From assembly GCA_002412625.1 (NCBI GenBank), contig DHVK01000046.1:1-48834 (forward strand): a stretch of DNA of 48,834 nucleotides. The letters are read 5' to 3'. Of this stretch, positions 24,015 through 33,369 are shown in pieces (position 1 is the stretch's first letter; each line of letters opens with the position of its first letter). The DNA is from Cloacimonetes bacterium UBA5210. GTDB taxonomy: Bacteria > Cloacimonadota > Cloacimonadia > Cloacimonadales > Cloacimonadaceae. A model generated the notes under the pieces. It was not told the DNA's origin, ran no database searches, and worked only from the letters and a program-made list of their open reading frames with translations. The position numbers were made by a program, and so were the translations under genes.

Positions 24015-26177
24015 TTGCACAAGAGATTCAGCTATCAGGCTCTGACCGCCGGCAAATATGAAGTGGGCATTGCCGGGGATTTCACTAAGTGGAAGATCCT
24101 CTCCCTGCAGGATTTCGGCGGGCTGTATCTGATCGATTTTGACCTTAAACCGGGACGCTATCGCTATAAATACATCATAGACGGGGTGTGGAAAACGGAT
24201 CCGGCGAACCCCAACCAGGAAGCTGATCCTTTTGGCGGAGCGAATTCCGTAATCGAGATTCATGAAGAATTGCCGATTAGGACCTGGTCGGAAGCGCTGT
24301 CCCAGGCGGCAGAGCAAGACGCGCGGTCGTTCATCAATTGTCACCGGCCGGCTGAGGACGCGTTGGAACTCCGCTTCAGCTGGTATTACGGCTTGGCTGA
24401 TGAGATCTCGCTGGTGTTTTCTGATACTGAGCTTTCCCTGTATCCACTTGGCCGCAAAAGCGGTTTGATGCTCTGGCATACACAGCTCGCGATCCACAAA
24501 CCGCGCCGCTTCCATGTGCGGATTGGGTTTCAGGGCTATACCGTGTACCTCGGCCTGGAAGGATGCTTCGAGTCCCCTGCGCAATGCGCGCCGCTGGTCG
24601 TGGATCCCTCGGCATATCCGGTGTTTCAGGTGCCGGACTGGCTTGCCGGTTCTGTGATCTACCAGATCTTTGTGGATCGCTTCAATAATGGAGATCCCGG
24701 CAACGATCAGGATTTCAGGGAAGCATACTATGCGGGATGCCGGGAGCAGCCTCAAGCCGGAGAGCTGCTGGGACCGAATCGCGAATACTTTCACCTGGTG
24801 CGGGATTGGAAGGAAATCAGTAATCTGAAGCAAAGCCCCTGGCAGGAAGCCGGAATTCCTGATTGGCACTGCTTCTATGGTGGGGATATCGCGGGAGTGC
24901 TTCAAAAGCTTGATTATCTATGCGATATCGGGATCAACCTGATCTATTTTAACCCCTTGTGGGAAGCAAGATCAAATCACAAATATGACGCCGCGGATTT
25001 TAGCAAGCCGGATCCGCACTTTGCTACTGAAGCGGAAATGAAACAACTGGTGAAGATGGCGCATGCCAAAGGGATCAGGGTGATCCTGGATGTGGCATTC
25101 AACCATAGCGGAGAGTGCTTCTGGGCCTTCCGGGATACCGTGGAGAAAGGCAAAGATTCCCCTTTCTGGCATTGGTACGATTGGTACAAATGGCCTTTGC
25201 CGGATCCTCTGCCCGCGGATTTTAAGCCCAAAGACTATTATCAATGCTGGTGGGGCATCAAGGATATGCCGGATCTGAACTTCGATCTTTCCCGCCGCCA
25301 CCCCTTTGAAAACTACATCCGGGATATCAACAACGCGGAAGTGAATTGGGATCTGGTGAATCATATCTTGGACAGCGCTTCACGCTGGATTTCGGTGTTT
25401 GGCATGGACGGATTCCGGCTGGATGTTCCGGATGAGGTTCCGTGGTGGTTTTGGCAACTTTTCCGCGAGCGCATCAAGAGCTTGAAACCGGATGCCTGGC
25501 TGGTGGGGGAGATCTGGCACAATGCCGATGCCTGGGTCAGCGAGCGCTATTTTGACTCCGTGATGAACTACGCCTATTTCAAAAACCCGGTGCTGGAGTT
25601 CTTTGTCCAAAAGCTCTGCACTGAGGAAGATTTTAAACTGCGGATCGAAGAGGGGCTGGCGGCATATCCGGCTCATGCCGGCAAAGCGATGATGAACCTG
25701 CTGGGTTCGCACGACACCCTTCGCTTGCGGTATCTGGCAAAGGGCGACTTTTTGAAGATCAAACACGCGGTTTTCTTTCAGATGACTTTTATCGGAATCC
25801 CCCATATCTATTATGGAGATGAGATCGGGATGGATGGCGGCAAAGATCCCGATAATCGCAGACCCTTCAATTGGGATTGGGAAGCCGATGCAGGGGCTAC
25901 AGAGCTCCGAGAGTTCTATAAACGGTTGATCGCTACTCGCGCCAAGCACAAACTGCTGCGAGATGGCGAATTCAGCTTTGTCAATGCGCCCACCGCGGTG
26001 CTGGCATACAAGCGCTATAACCGGGAAGAGAGCTTGGTCTGCGCGATCAATTGCTCTGAAACAGACAAGCTGATGCCGGAAAGCGGCACGATCATCTTCT
26101 CTGCAGGCAAAGCCAGGCATAGCGCCGAGGGGCTGATCATACCAGCCGGGGCGATGTGCATCGTCCGCATGACGTAA
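24015..26177 (+). CDS. GH13 alpha-glucan hydrolase with CBM48-like N-terminus
   Basis: 720 residues from a TTG two bases after the uvrA stop. Residues about 1-85 resemble a glycogen-binding CBM48/AMPK-type module (GIAGDFTKWKIL, then GRYRYKYIIDGVWKTDP). Residues about 100-200 look like the N-domain of neopullulanase-type enzymes. The GH13 barrel starts at SVIYQIFVDRFNNGDPGND. Conserved regions are DVAFNHSG (I), GFRLDVPDE with nucleophile Asp470 (II), VGEIWH with acid/base Glu499 (III) and GSHDT with Asp567 (IV). No signal peptide is seen, so it probably acts in the cytoplasm on maltodextrins, cyclodextrins or glycogen branches. The pairing with uvrA looks like read-through economy, not shared function. 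Confidence 0.93.
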   Translation: MHKRFSYQALTAGKYEVGIAGDFTKWKILSLQDFGGLYLIDFDLKPGRYRYKYIIDGVWKTDPANPNQEADPFGGANSVIEIHEELPIRTWSEALSQAAEQDARSFINCHRPAEDALELRFSWYYGLADEISLVFSDTELSLYPLGRKSGLMLWHTQLAIHKPRRFHVRIGFQGYTVYLGLEGCFESPAQCAPLVVDPSAYPVFQVPDWLAGSVIYQIFVDRFNNGDPGNDQDFREAYYAGCREQPQAGELLGPNREYFHLVRDWKEISNLKQSPWQEAGIPDWHCFYGGDIAGVLQKLDYLCDIGINLIYFNPLWEARSNHKYDAADFSKPDPHFATEAEMKQLVKMAHAKGIRVILDVAFNHSGECFWAFRDTVEKGKDSPFWHWYDWYKWPLPDPLPADFKPKDYYQCWWGIKDMPDLNFDLSRRHPFENYIRDINNAEVNWDLVNHILDSASRWISVFGMDGFRLDVPDEVPWWFWQLFRERIKSLKPDAWLVGEIWHNADAWVSERYFDSVMNYAYFKNPVLEFFVQKLCTEEDFKLRIEEGLAAYPAHAGKAMMNLLGSHDTLRLRYLAKGDFLKIKHAVFFQMTFIGIPHIYYGDEIGMDGGKDPDNRRPFNWDWEADAGATELREFYKRLIATRAKHKLLRDGEFSFVNAPTAVLAYKRYNREESLVCAINCSETDKLMPESGTIIFSAGKARHSAEGLIIPAGAMCIVRMT

Positions 26178-26214
26178 AGGTAGAATAATCCCGGGCTGAA
26201 ACAGGAGCAAGAAA

Positions 26215-26239
26215 AAAGCCGGTGTTGCAGACCGGCTTT
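26215..26239 (-). terminator. rho-independent terminator between convergent genes
   Basis: AAAGCCGGT (26215-26223) and ACCGGCTTT (26231-26239) form a 9-bp stem with a 7-base loop. On the minus strand a run of six T follows, fitting the end of the phosphofructokinase message 18 bases after its stop. It may also stop the uvrA/glycosidase message. Confidence 0.85.
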
Positions 26240-26256
26240 GCTGTGAACTGAATCTT

Positions 26257-27468
26257 CTATAGGATTTTGCCAACCTTGGGAGCTCTGAGGCGGTGAGCGA
26301 CCGGGAATCCGGAGCCCAGCAAGGGGCGCAGATAATAGCGGAAATCGTCCGTCACGCCATTGCCGTCGGCGTTGATGTAGTTATCCGGCATGTGTCTGGT
26401 CTTACCGGCGATATCTTCCAGCTTTTCCAGCTGATAATTTACGGAATAATATCCGGTGCGCTGAATCGAGATCGAGCCATCCAGATTGTACCAAAGGGCG
26501 TAGTGGGCCGCGCGTTCACCTACTTCCCGAGCTTCGCGTTGGTCCACATCGGAGACGCAGCCCAAAAAGGAACGTTGCAGATAGCCAAATGTATCGCTGC
26601 GCACGCGCTTGATCTTCAGCTTGTCCCGCACCAAATCGCAGAGCAGATCGCCCAGCATCCCGGTTCCGGAAAGCTGCACATTACCATGCGCGTCATATTC
26701 CACATCTTTGGTTAGTTTAAGCATCATCGGGGTGCCTTCTTCATCCACGATACCTTCCGATACCGCTACCACGCAACGGCCGTGGGCGTCGTAAACCCGC
26801 TTCACATCCTTCAGAAATTGATCCCGGCTGAAAGGACGCTCCGGCAGATAGATCAAATGCGGTCCATCATCCGGATACTTCTGCCCCAAAGCCGAAGCCG
26901 CCGCCAAGAATCCGGCATGACGCCCCATTACTACCCCGATATACACTCCGGGAAGGGCGCGGTTATCCAGATTCACTCCGGCAAAAGCGGAAGCCACAAA
27001 TCTGGCAGCAGAGCCGTATCCGGGAGTATGATCGCTAAGGACGAGGTCGTTATCGATGGTTTTGGGGATGTGGATGGCGCGGAATTCATACTCTGCCAGC
27101 TGGGCTTGCTCGTTCACAATGCGCACGGTATCCGAAGAGTCGTTTCCGCCGATGTAAAAGAAATAGCGTACATCATGCGCTTTTAAAACCTTGAATATCT
27201 CCTTGCAATAGGCTATATCAGGTTTGTCACGGGTGGTCAGCAGCGCGCTGGAGGGAGTATTTGCCACCTGTTCCAGATTGTGTGTGGTTTCTTGGGTCAG
27301 ATCAATAAAATCTTCATTTACAATGCCCTGAACGCCGTGGAGAGCGCCATATACTCTGGTTACCTGGGGGAATTTGCGGGATTCCAACGCGGCACCAACC
27401 ATAGATTGGTTGATCACAGCGGTGGGTCCGCCCCCTTGGGCAACTACCACTTTTCCTTCAAGCTTCAT
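26257..27468 (-). CDS. pfp: pyrophosphate-type 6-phosphofructokinase
   Basis: 403 residues from the ATG at 27468, fixed by AGGAGG six bases upstream; a frame nine codons longer lacks this. The enzyme phosphorylates fructose 6-phosphate, by family reversibly with pyrophosphate. Visible sites: GGGPTAVINQSM near the N-terminus, IGGNDSSDT in the phosphoryl-donor loop, PKTIDNDL with the catalytic Asp, and VMGRHAGFLA for the substrate. The loop carries Asp where ATP enzymes have Gly (GGDGS), and Lys precedes TIDND where ATP enzymes have Gly; both changes mark PPi use. The first Asp of the usual GGDD is Asn here, as I recall for one group of PPi enzymes. It converges on the glycosidase gene. Confidence 0.93.
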   Translation of the reverse strand: MKLEGKVVVAQGGGPTAVINQSMVGAALESRKFPQVTRVYGALHGVQGIVNEDFIDLTQETTHNLEQVANTPSSALLTTRDKPDIAYCKEIFKVLKAHDVRYFFYIGGNDSSDTVRIVNEQAQLAEYEFRAIHIPKTIDNDLVLSDHTPGYGSAARFVASAFAGVNLDNRALPGVYIGVVMGRHAGFLAAASALGQKYPDDGPHLIYLPERPFSRDQFLKDVKRVYDAHGRCVVAVSEGIVDEEGTPMMLKLTKDVEYDAHGNVQLSGTGMLGDLLCDLVRDKLKIKRVRSDTFGYLQRSFLGCVSDVDQREAREVGERAAHYALWYNLDGSISIQRTGYYSVNYQLEKLEDIAGKTRHMPDNYINADGNGVTDDFRYYLRPLLGSGFPVAHRLRAPKVGKIL

Positions 27469-27596
27469 CAATTTCCTCCTTTCAGGGATCAGCATAGTTA
27501 TCTAATGATTCAAGCTTTGTGTACCCTGCACTTTTTGTCCAGCAGAAAATACTTGCCTAAATCCGCTTTACGAAAAGCATGACCTTTGGAGGTAGT

Positions 27597-29204
27597 ATGA
27601 GTTACATAGTACTTGCGCGCAAATATCGGCCGCAGAGCTTTTCGGAAGTTTATGCGCAGGATCACGTCACAAAGATTCTGCAAAGCGCCATCGCGTCCGG
27701 CCGCATCGCCCATGCCTATCTGTTTACCGGTCCGCGCGGAGTGGGGAAGACCTCTTTGGCCCGCATCATGGCCAAAAGCCTGAACTGCGATGAAGGACCC
27801 ACCACGCATCCCTGCAACAAATGCACAAACTGCACGGAGATCACTTCCGGAGTTTCACCGGATGTGATCGAAATCGACGGAGCCAGCAATACCGGCGTGG
27901 ACGACATTCGCGATCTGCAGAAAGAGCTGATGTATGCCGCCAGCGGAGCGAAGTTTAAAATATATATCATAGATGAAGTTCATATGCTGTCCAAAAACGC
28001 CTTCAATGCTCTGTTGAAAACCCTGGAAGAGCCCCCGGAAAACGTGATATTCATCTTTGCTACCACCGAGCCGCACAAGGTTTTGCCCACCATCATATCC
28101 CGGTGTCAGCGTTATGACTTCAAGCGCATCCCGGTGGAGGCCATCGTTGCCCGGTTGCAGGAACTGAGTGAGTTGGAGGGCATCAAAGTAGATGCTGAAT
28201 CTCTGTATCTCATTGCCAGAAAAGCTGATGGAGGCATGCGTGACGCTTTGTCTCTGTTGGATCAGACTATAAGTTATTGTGCCAACGATATTAATGTGGA
28301 ACAAGTCCGCCAAATATTCGGGATGATTCCCAATCAGGTTTATTTCGACTTTATGGGTAAAATCAAGGCGCACGATGCGCAGAATCTGATTATCGGGATG
28401 CATCGGATCTTTGAGGAAGGCACCGATCTGCAGGAGTTCATCGCGAACATGCTGGAGTTTCTGCGCATGGTCTTGCACAGCAAATTGGGGATTCAGATCA
28501 AGGACGTGAGCCAGGAAGAGATCCCGCTCTTTGCCGATGTGGCAAACATGTTCAGCCAGAATGACCTGCTCTATATCATGAGTCAACTGGTGCAAACCCG
28601 CAACGACATCCGGCACAGCAACAATCCCTATTTGCTGATAGAGGCTACATTGATCAAGCTTACCCGCCTGGATGAGATCGATGAGATCAGCAGCCTGATC
28701 GCGAGCCTGAAACAGGGAGGGATGGGGTCTATCGCTCCGCCATCCCGTAATATCGGGCAAACAGGGCATAAACCGGTGCAAAAAGCCCCGGTTTCCGGCC
28801 CCATAGCATACTCGCAGCCCGAACCGCAGGCAGATCTGCCGCGCCTGGAAGCCACCGAGGAGAACCTGAGGGGAAACTGGGATGCGCTTTCGGCCAGGAT
28901 CAGTAAGAGCAGCAAGATGGCTGGCTTGGTCTTCAAAACCGCACAGTTCGTCGGCCTGCGCGCAAACGCGGTGGTGCTCAGGTTGGATAGCGTGTCGAAC
29001 TTAAACAGCCTCAAAACGCAGCTCGAGCGCATCGAAGCGATCATCGCTGATGTCTTTGGCAAGCCCCTGAGACTCGTGTTGGAGCTACAAGAAAAAGAAG
29101 CTCCGACCAAAGTGGAGATCAAGCGCCGCACAATCGAAGACGTCAAGCAGGAAGTTCCCGAACTCAAGAGTTTTATCGAGCAGACTGAAGCGAGGCTGAT
29201 CTGA
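27597..29204 (+). CDS. dnaX: DNA polymerase III subunit gamma/tau
   Basis: 535 residues from the ATG at 27597 with GGAGG four bases upstream. This is the clamp-loader ATPase that loads the beta clamp at the replication fork. Features: YIVLARKYRPQSFSEV at the start, Walker A FTGPRGVGKTSLARI, four cysteines of the zinc module (CDEGPTTHPCNKCTNC), Walker B YIIDEVHMLSKNAFNALLK, the SRC motif ISRCQRYDFKRI and sensor 2 DGGMRDALSLLDQ. The C-terminal part (about 380-535) is short compared with the E. coli tau form. I saw no A/T-rich slippery site, so programmed frameshifting is not indicated. A glycosyltransferase gene follows after 11 bp. Confidence 0.97.
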   Translation: MSYIVLARKYRPQSFSEVYAQDHVTKILQSAIASGRIAHAYLFTGPRGVGKTSLARIMAKSLNCDEGPTTHPCNKCTNCTEITSGVSPDVIEIDGASNTGVDDIRDLQKELMYAASGAKFKIYIIDEVHMLSKNAFNALLKTLEEPPENVIFIFATTEPHKVLPTIISRCQRYDFKRIPVEAIVARLQELSELEGIKVDAESLYLIARKADGGMRDALSLLDQTISYCANDINVEQVRQIFGMIPNQVYFDFMGKIKAHDAQNLIIGMHRIFEEGTDLQEFIANMLEFLRMVLHSKLGIQIKDVSQEEIPLFADVANMFSQNDLLYIMSQLVQTRNDIRHSNNPYLLIEATLIKLTRLDEIDEISSLIASLKQGGMGSIAPPSRNIGQTGHKPVQKAPVSGPIAYSQPEPQADLPRLEATEENLRGNWDALSARISKSSKMAGLVFKTAQFVGLRANAVVLRLDSVSNLNSLKTQLERIEAIIADVFGKPLRLVLELQEKEAPTKVEIKRRTIEDVKQEVPELKSFIEQTEARLI

Positions 29205-29215
29205 TCTTCAGCATA

Positions 29216-30319
29216 TTGTTTAGCATAGTAACTGTGCCATATTTAGCGCTGTTAATCTGGATGTCAAGCGGGCTTAAGCGTGCTCTGCCAAAGCCCGGAA
29301 AGGGCAGCCATGAGCCGGAGCCCATCAGTATCATCATAGCAGCTCGAAACGAAGCTCAAAACTTGCCCAGGCTGCTTACCTCCCTGGCACAACTACACCC
29401 CTATTCTGCTGCTTACGAAGTAATTATCGTGAATGATCATTCTACCGATGAAAGCATGGAAATCCTCAATAACTGGGCCGGGCAATTCGGTATCCGGGTG
29501 CTGGATTTTCAGGACGAGATCCCCGGTCTGATCGGCAAAAAGGCCGCGTTGCAGAAGGGAATAGAGGCGGCAAGCTTCGATATCCTGGCATTCACGGATG
29601 CGGACTGCATTATTCCACCCACCTGGCTGGATGAAATCTCCCGCGTGATGGACCCGGAGACGGACTATCTGCTGGGCTATTCCACCATTCTCGCGGAAGA
29701 GAATGAAAGCAGCCTGACCCTGGTTAACTTTGAACGCAGCATATACTACATCCTCGCTGCCGCCGGAATCAGCAATCACCGGCCAATCACCGCCAGTGCC
29801 TGCAATATGATCTACCGCAAATCCTTGTTTGAGAAGGCGGGTGGTTTTCAGGGAATCGGTCATTTGCCCAGTGGTGATGACGACCTGATGTTGATCAAAC
29901 TGATGCCGTTCATACGCAAAGCCTGCTACAATCCCGCGCCTGCCATGCAGATCACCAGCATCGAGGGCAGAAGCATTGCCAAACACTTCAACAAGAACAT
30001 CCGCCGAGCCTCCAAGTTTCGCTATCATCCGCCCTATCTTAAGGCACTTTCTGCCTTTGTCTTTCTTTATTTCTGCATGTTTTACGCCGCGCTGATCCTG
30101 CTGGTAGCCGGCAGGGGAGACTTTCTGCTCCTGGGAGTTGTGGGTTTGAAATCCGCTTTGGAACTTGCGATCTCGCAGCAGCACCTGGCATTGGCGCATA
30201 AAACCCACCTCGGAATTCTTTATTTTACACAGATCCTGATTTTCCCGCTGCAATTTGTCTTTTACGCCATTCGCGGAAGCCTCGGCCGATACCAATGGAA
30301 GGGAACTTCGCAGTCCTGA
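29216..30319 (+). CDS. family 2 glycosyltransferase, membrane-anchored
   Basis: 367 residues. The GT2 (GT-A) core is plain: PISIIIAARNEAQNLPRLL, VIIVNDHSTDES, AALQKGIEAASFDILAFTDADC with the metal-binding DAD, SACNMIYRKSLFEKAGGF, and GDDDLMLIKL. One helix precedes it and two or three follow (SAFVFLYFCMFYAALILLVAG; ILYFTQILIFPLQFVFYAI), the layout of membrane GT2 enzymes that extend polysaccharides or transfer sugars to lipids. The start is unsure: a TTG at 29216 with a poor ribosome site. It follows dnaX closely and is probably cotranscribed. Sugar donor and acceptor are unknown. Confidence 0.88.
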   Translation: MFSIVTVPYLALLIWMSSGLKRALPKPGKGSHEPEPISIIIAARNEAQNLPRLLTSLAQLHPYSAAYEVIIVNDHSTDESMEILNNWAGQFGIRVLDFQDEIPGLIGKKAALQKGIEAASFDILAFTDADCIIPPTWLDEISRVMDPETDYLLGYSTILAEENESSLTLVNFERSIYYILAAAGISNHRPITASACNMIYRKSLFEKAGGFQGIGHLPSGDDDLMLIKLMPFIRKACYNPAPAMQITSIEGRSIAKHFNKNIRRASKFRYHPPYLKALSAFVFLYFCMFYAALILLVAGRGDFLLLGVVGLKSALELAISQQHLALAHKTHLGILYFTQILIFPLQFVFYAIRGSLGRYQWKGTSQS

Positions 30320-30343
30320 TGGCCGTCATAATCCCGATTTTCA

Positions 30344-30372
30344 TTGACAAAAGCCTGCCATTGGTTTAGATT
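30344..30372 (+). promoter_or_regulatory. promoter of panDC
   Basis: TTGACA (30344-30349) and TAGATT (30367-30372) are 17 bases apart, about 30 bases before the panD start. The -10 matches the consensus at four of six positions. Confidence 0.55.
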
Positions 30373-30401
30373 GAAAAAAAGATTGATAAATGGAGTCCAA
30401 A

Positions 30402-30758
30402 ATGCTTAGGCAGATACTCTTATCCAAGCTTCACCGGGGAACGGTGGTGGAATGCGACATAAACTATAACGGCAGCATCAAGATCGCTGAAGATCTGCTG
30501 GAAGCCAGCGGCATGCAAGAATTTGAACGCGTGGAAGTGTTCAATATCACCAATGGCGCGCGCTTCAGTACATATATCATCAAAGGTGAAAGAGGTTCCG
30601 GGATGATCGGCATCAACGGAGCTGCGGCCCGCCTGGCCCAAGTGGGCGACAAAGTGATCATCATCAATTATGGCATCCTGGATCACGCCGAGCTCCAGGC
30701 GCACAAGCCCATGATCGTGATCCTTGGCGACGAAAACAAGATAGATAGCATCATCTGA
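30402..30758 (+). CDS. panD: aspartate 1-decarboxylase proenzyme
   Basis: 118 residues from the ATG at 30402, which has GGAG six bases upstream; this start puts the self-cleavage site Gly24-Ser25 (YNGSIKI) at the same position as in E. coli PanD. The chain cleaves itself to form a pyruvoyl cofactor at Ser25 and decarboxylates aspartate to beta-alanine for pantothenate and CoA. Conserved ILLSKLHRGTVVECD (with Lys9), NGARFSTYIIKGERGSG and NGAAARLAQVGDKVIIINY are present. It overlaps panC by one base. Confidence 0.97.
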   Translation: MLRQILLSKLHRGTVVECDINYNGSIKIAEDLLEASGMQEFERVEVFNITNGARFSTYIIKGERGSGMIGINGAAARLAQVGDKVIIINYGILDHAELQAHKPMIVILGDENKIDSII

Positions 30759-31588
30759 TGAAGCTAATCCAAACTCTTGCCGAAATGCAGGCGATCAAGC
30801 ATCCGCCGTCTGCCAAAATTGGCTTTGTGCCCACCATGGGCTTTCTGCATGATGGTCATCTGAGCCTGGTTGCAGCCTGCAGGCAGGCTTGCGATATCAC
30901 GGCGGTCTCCATTTATGTGAATCCCACCCAATTTGGCCCCAATGAAGACCTTTCCAGCTATCCCCGCGATCTTGATCGCGATCTTGCCCTCCTGCAGGAG
31001 ATAGGCGTGGATTATGTGTTTTTCCCCAATACTGAAATGATGTATCCCGCTCCATACCGAACCTGGGTGGATGTGGATGACGTGTCCAGCATCCTCTGCG
31101 GCGCCAGCCGTCCCGGGCATTTCCGGGGAGTCTGCACGGTAGTTCTGAAGCTTGTCAATATCGTAAAGCCACATTACATGTACATGGGCGAGAAGGATTT
31201 CCAGCAGCTAAGCATCTTGCGCATTATGCTGAGGGACTTGAACCTTTGCACCGAAATCGTTGCCTGTCCCATTGTCCGCGAAGCAGACGGGCTTGCCAAG
31301 AGTAGCCGAAACGTATACCTGAAAGGAGAGCATCGCAGTATCGCTCTGTGTCTGTTCACGGCTCTTAATCAAGCCAAACAGGCGGTGTCTGAGGGGGTTA
31401 TAAAGGTCTCAGACATCATTGATGCGGCAAAACAGAGCATATCCAAAGCCGGAGCAGTGGTGGACTATGTGGAGATCGTGGATGAGCGGGATTTCCAGAT
31501 CCCAGAAATGGTTGATGAACATAGCCGGATGCTGATAGCAGCCCGGGTAGGCAACACTCGCCTGATCGATAACCAGAAACTTATCTGA
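30758..31588 (+). CDS. panC: pantothenate synthetase
   Basis: 276 residues; the ATG shares its A with the panD stop (TGATG). Pantoate-beta-alanine ligase joins pantoate to PanD-made beta-alanine through a pantoyl-adenylate. ATP-binding PTMGFLHDGHLSLV with the HxGH signature, VNPTQFGPNEDLSSYPR, GHFRGVCTVVLKLVN, YMGEKDFQQL and the KSSRN loop are all intact. The length is normal. panB is not in the window. Confidence 0.97.
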   Translation: MKLIQTLAEMQAIKHPPSAKIGFVPTMGFLHDGHLSLVAACRQACDITAVSIYVNPTQFGPNEDLSSYPRDLDRDLALLQEIGVDYVFFPNTEMMYPAPYRTWVDVDDVSSILCGASRPGHFRGVCTVVLKLVNIVKPHYMYMGEKDFQQLSILRIMLRDLNLCTEIVACPIVREADGLAKSSRNVYLKGEHRSIALCLFTALNQAKQAVSEGVIKVSDIIDAAKQSISKAGAVVDYVEIVDERDFQIPEMVDEHSRMLIAARVGNTRLIDNQKLI

Positions 31589-32028
31589 TAAATAACACAA
31601 GATAAACAATCTTAACAATCTGCAAAATAAGCAGATGGTGCCAGTATAAAACAAGCTCAGACGCGCGAACAAGCATAGCTTCGGTATAAACAGAGAATAT
31701 CCTTTCCATCCTGCCTCAGCAAGTACAGGATTATTAATACCCACGCCTATAATCCGATGTGGATTTTAGTCCCCTGGAAGGTCCCTTTTTGGCGATGATT
31801 TATCATACATTCCAAAATGCTGTCCCGAGGAGGCTCAGCAGAAACAAAGCTGGAAAATAGTCCGCTACCTAACTCTCGTCTCGCTGGGACTCAACCATAT
31901 ACTTTGGATACAATCATGATACCATCAATCACACAAACCCCATCAATCCTATCCGTGTGAATCCACCTTATCCGTCAAATCCGTGTAACTATTCCTATCT
32001 GTGCAACTATCCTAATATTCATCAAAGA
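31589..32028. other. 440-bp intergenic region between convergent genes
   Basis: No gene seen. It carries a weak hairpin (ATCTGC 31618-31623, GCAGAT 31631-31636) without a T-run, one diverged copy of the GTCCCAGCGGGAC-type palindrome (TCGTCTCGCTGGGACTC, 31876-31892) and a degenerate ATCCGTG repeat (31951-32010). Confidence 0.5.
31951..32010 (+). repeat. degenerate ATCCGTGTAA repeat cluster
   Basis: ATCCGTGTGA (31951), ATCCGTCAA (31970), ATCCGTGTAACTAT (31979) and ATCTGTGCAACTAT (31997) follow one another; the last two 14-mers differ at two positions with a period of 18. The array lies just past the 3' end of the broken secreted-protein gene. Confidence 0.6.
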
Positions 32029-33369
32029 CTACCGGAGCAAGATCAGCTTCCGAGCCTTGGCTGTTCTTCCTGTTTCCAGCCTGCAAAGATAGATCCCGGC
32101 TACTACCGGCAAGCCCCCATCATCTCTTCCATCCCAAGCGATGATGTGTTCGCCAGGTGACTGTTTTTGACTGCTAACCAAGGTGCGAATGAGTTGTCCC
32201 TTGATGTTGTAAATAGAAATAGTGGTTGGACTATTTTCGATCTGATTGAATTTGATAGTAGTGCTACCACGAAATGGATTGGGGTAGCAAGTAAGGTTTA
32301 AATCGAGAGCGGGAGCTACAGGGTCATCATTGTTTACCGGATTCCCAACCTGGAGACGGTAAATGGATAAGTTATGGGCAATGTATAAATATTCACCCCA
32401 ATAGCATATTCCATATGTCTGACCACTTTGATCCGGCATATAAACTGGTTGGACAATCCACTGCCAGCTGGTTCCGTTATTTAGTGAACGGATAATACCC
32501 GGATGAGTATTATTGCCATCCCAAGTTGAAGCAATAGCGTAAATATTGTCCGCTTGGCTACTAATGTTACAATTAGTTAATGCTCCAGCAACACAAAAAT
32601 CTTCACCCAAGCCAGTGGTATCAACTGCTGACCAATTAATCCCCAAATCATCTGAATAAAAATAACTGGAAATACCAACGATTAACCGGCCATTATTAGC
32701 TAAAACCACCTCTGGTGAATAACTTAAACCATCTTGATGAAACTGCCAATTTAAGCCATCGGTGCTAACTAGAACACCTTTACCCTGAGGATTAGATTTA
32801 GCGATAATCATGAGGTTCGAGCTAAAATCGGCCGCCATGTAAGAACCATAGATGCCAAAAACTAAATTCCAATTTTGACCTCCATTAGTAGTTCGATAAA
32901 TCTTTAGATGCTCACCGAAAACATTAAACGGCTCAATTACAACATATCCCTCTGTTTCAGAAACAAACTGGATATGCTTCAGCCACTGACGACCTGTATA
33001 ATTTTCAAATTGATAGGTCCGGGTCCAAGTTTGACCACCATCAATGGTTTTGTACAGAACTGGTCGACTCAAATCTTCATTAGATGGAACATAGATTTGT
33101 CAGCCACAATAGCCCACTAACGGAGTAATCATGTGAGCTGATTCCAAATAAAGCGAGTTAATATCGGCGACCATGATATTCTGAAAATCAAGACCGTTAT
33201 TAGATTTGACGAAATATTTACCACCAACTCCATAGATTAACCCGGAAGACTGTCTAATCATCTGATATTGGACAAAAGTTGAATAACAACTTTGCCAATC
33301 TCCAATGACCTCTCCAGCCAAATGCTGGAGAGTGACCAATAAGACCAGAAGAATTAATATCTTTTTCAT
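32029..33369 (-). pseudogene. secreted sorting-domain protein interrupted by an in-frame TGA
   Basis: From the ATG at 33369 (GAGGTGG upstream) a signal peptide (MKKILILLVLLVTLQHLAG) and a propeller-like start run for 89 codons to a TGA at 33102-33100. The same frame then continues without break as QIYVPSNEDLSRPVLYKTID, with BNR-like GGQTWTRTY and GGQNWNLVF units, to the sorting tail CYPNPFRGSTTIKFN, ISIYNIKGQLIRTLV, AWDGRDDGG and GIYLCRL. Restored length is 446 positions. TGA is used as a normal stop by neighbouring genes, so recoding is unlikely; a TGG to TGA change would explain it. The gene is visibly more AT-rich than the housekeeping block. Confidence 0.8.

Noticed and set aside
23943..24905. 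Minus-strand frame of 320 codons over the uvrA/glycosidase junction
   Set aside because: Overlaps two clear genes and reads as low-complexity reverse translation.
25380..26273. Minus-strand frame of 297 codons
   Set aside because: Antisense to the GH13 catalytic region and extends across a terminator hairpin.
27855..28781. Minus-strand frame of 308 codons
   Set aside because: Antisense to the dnaX ATPase core.
29393..30295. Minus-strand frame of 300 codons
   Set aside because: Antisense to the family 2 glycosyltransferase.
33100..33102. Recoding of TGA as selenocysteine or tryptophan
   Set aside because: Several neighbours end in TGA, no SECIS-like hairpin was recognised directly after the codon, and the protein type gives no reason for selenocysteine.
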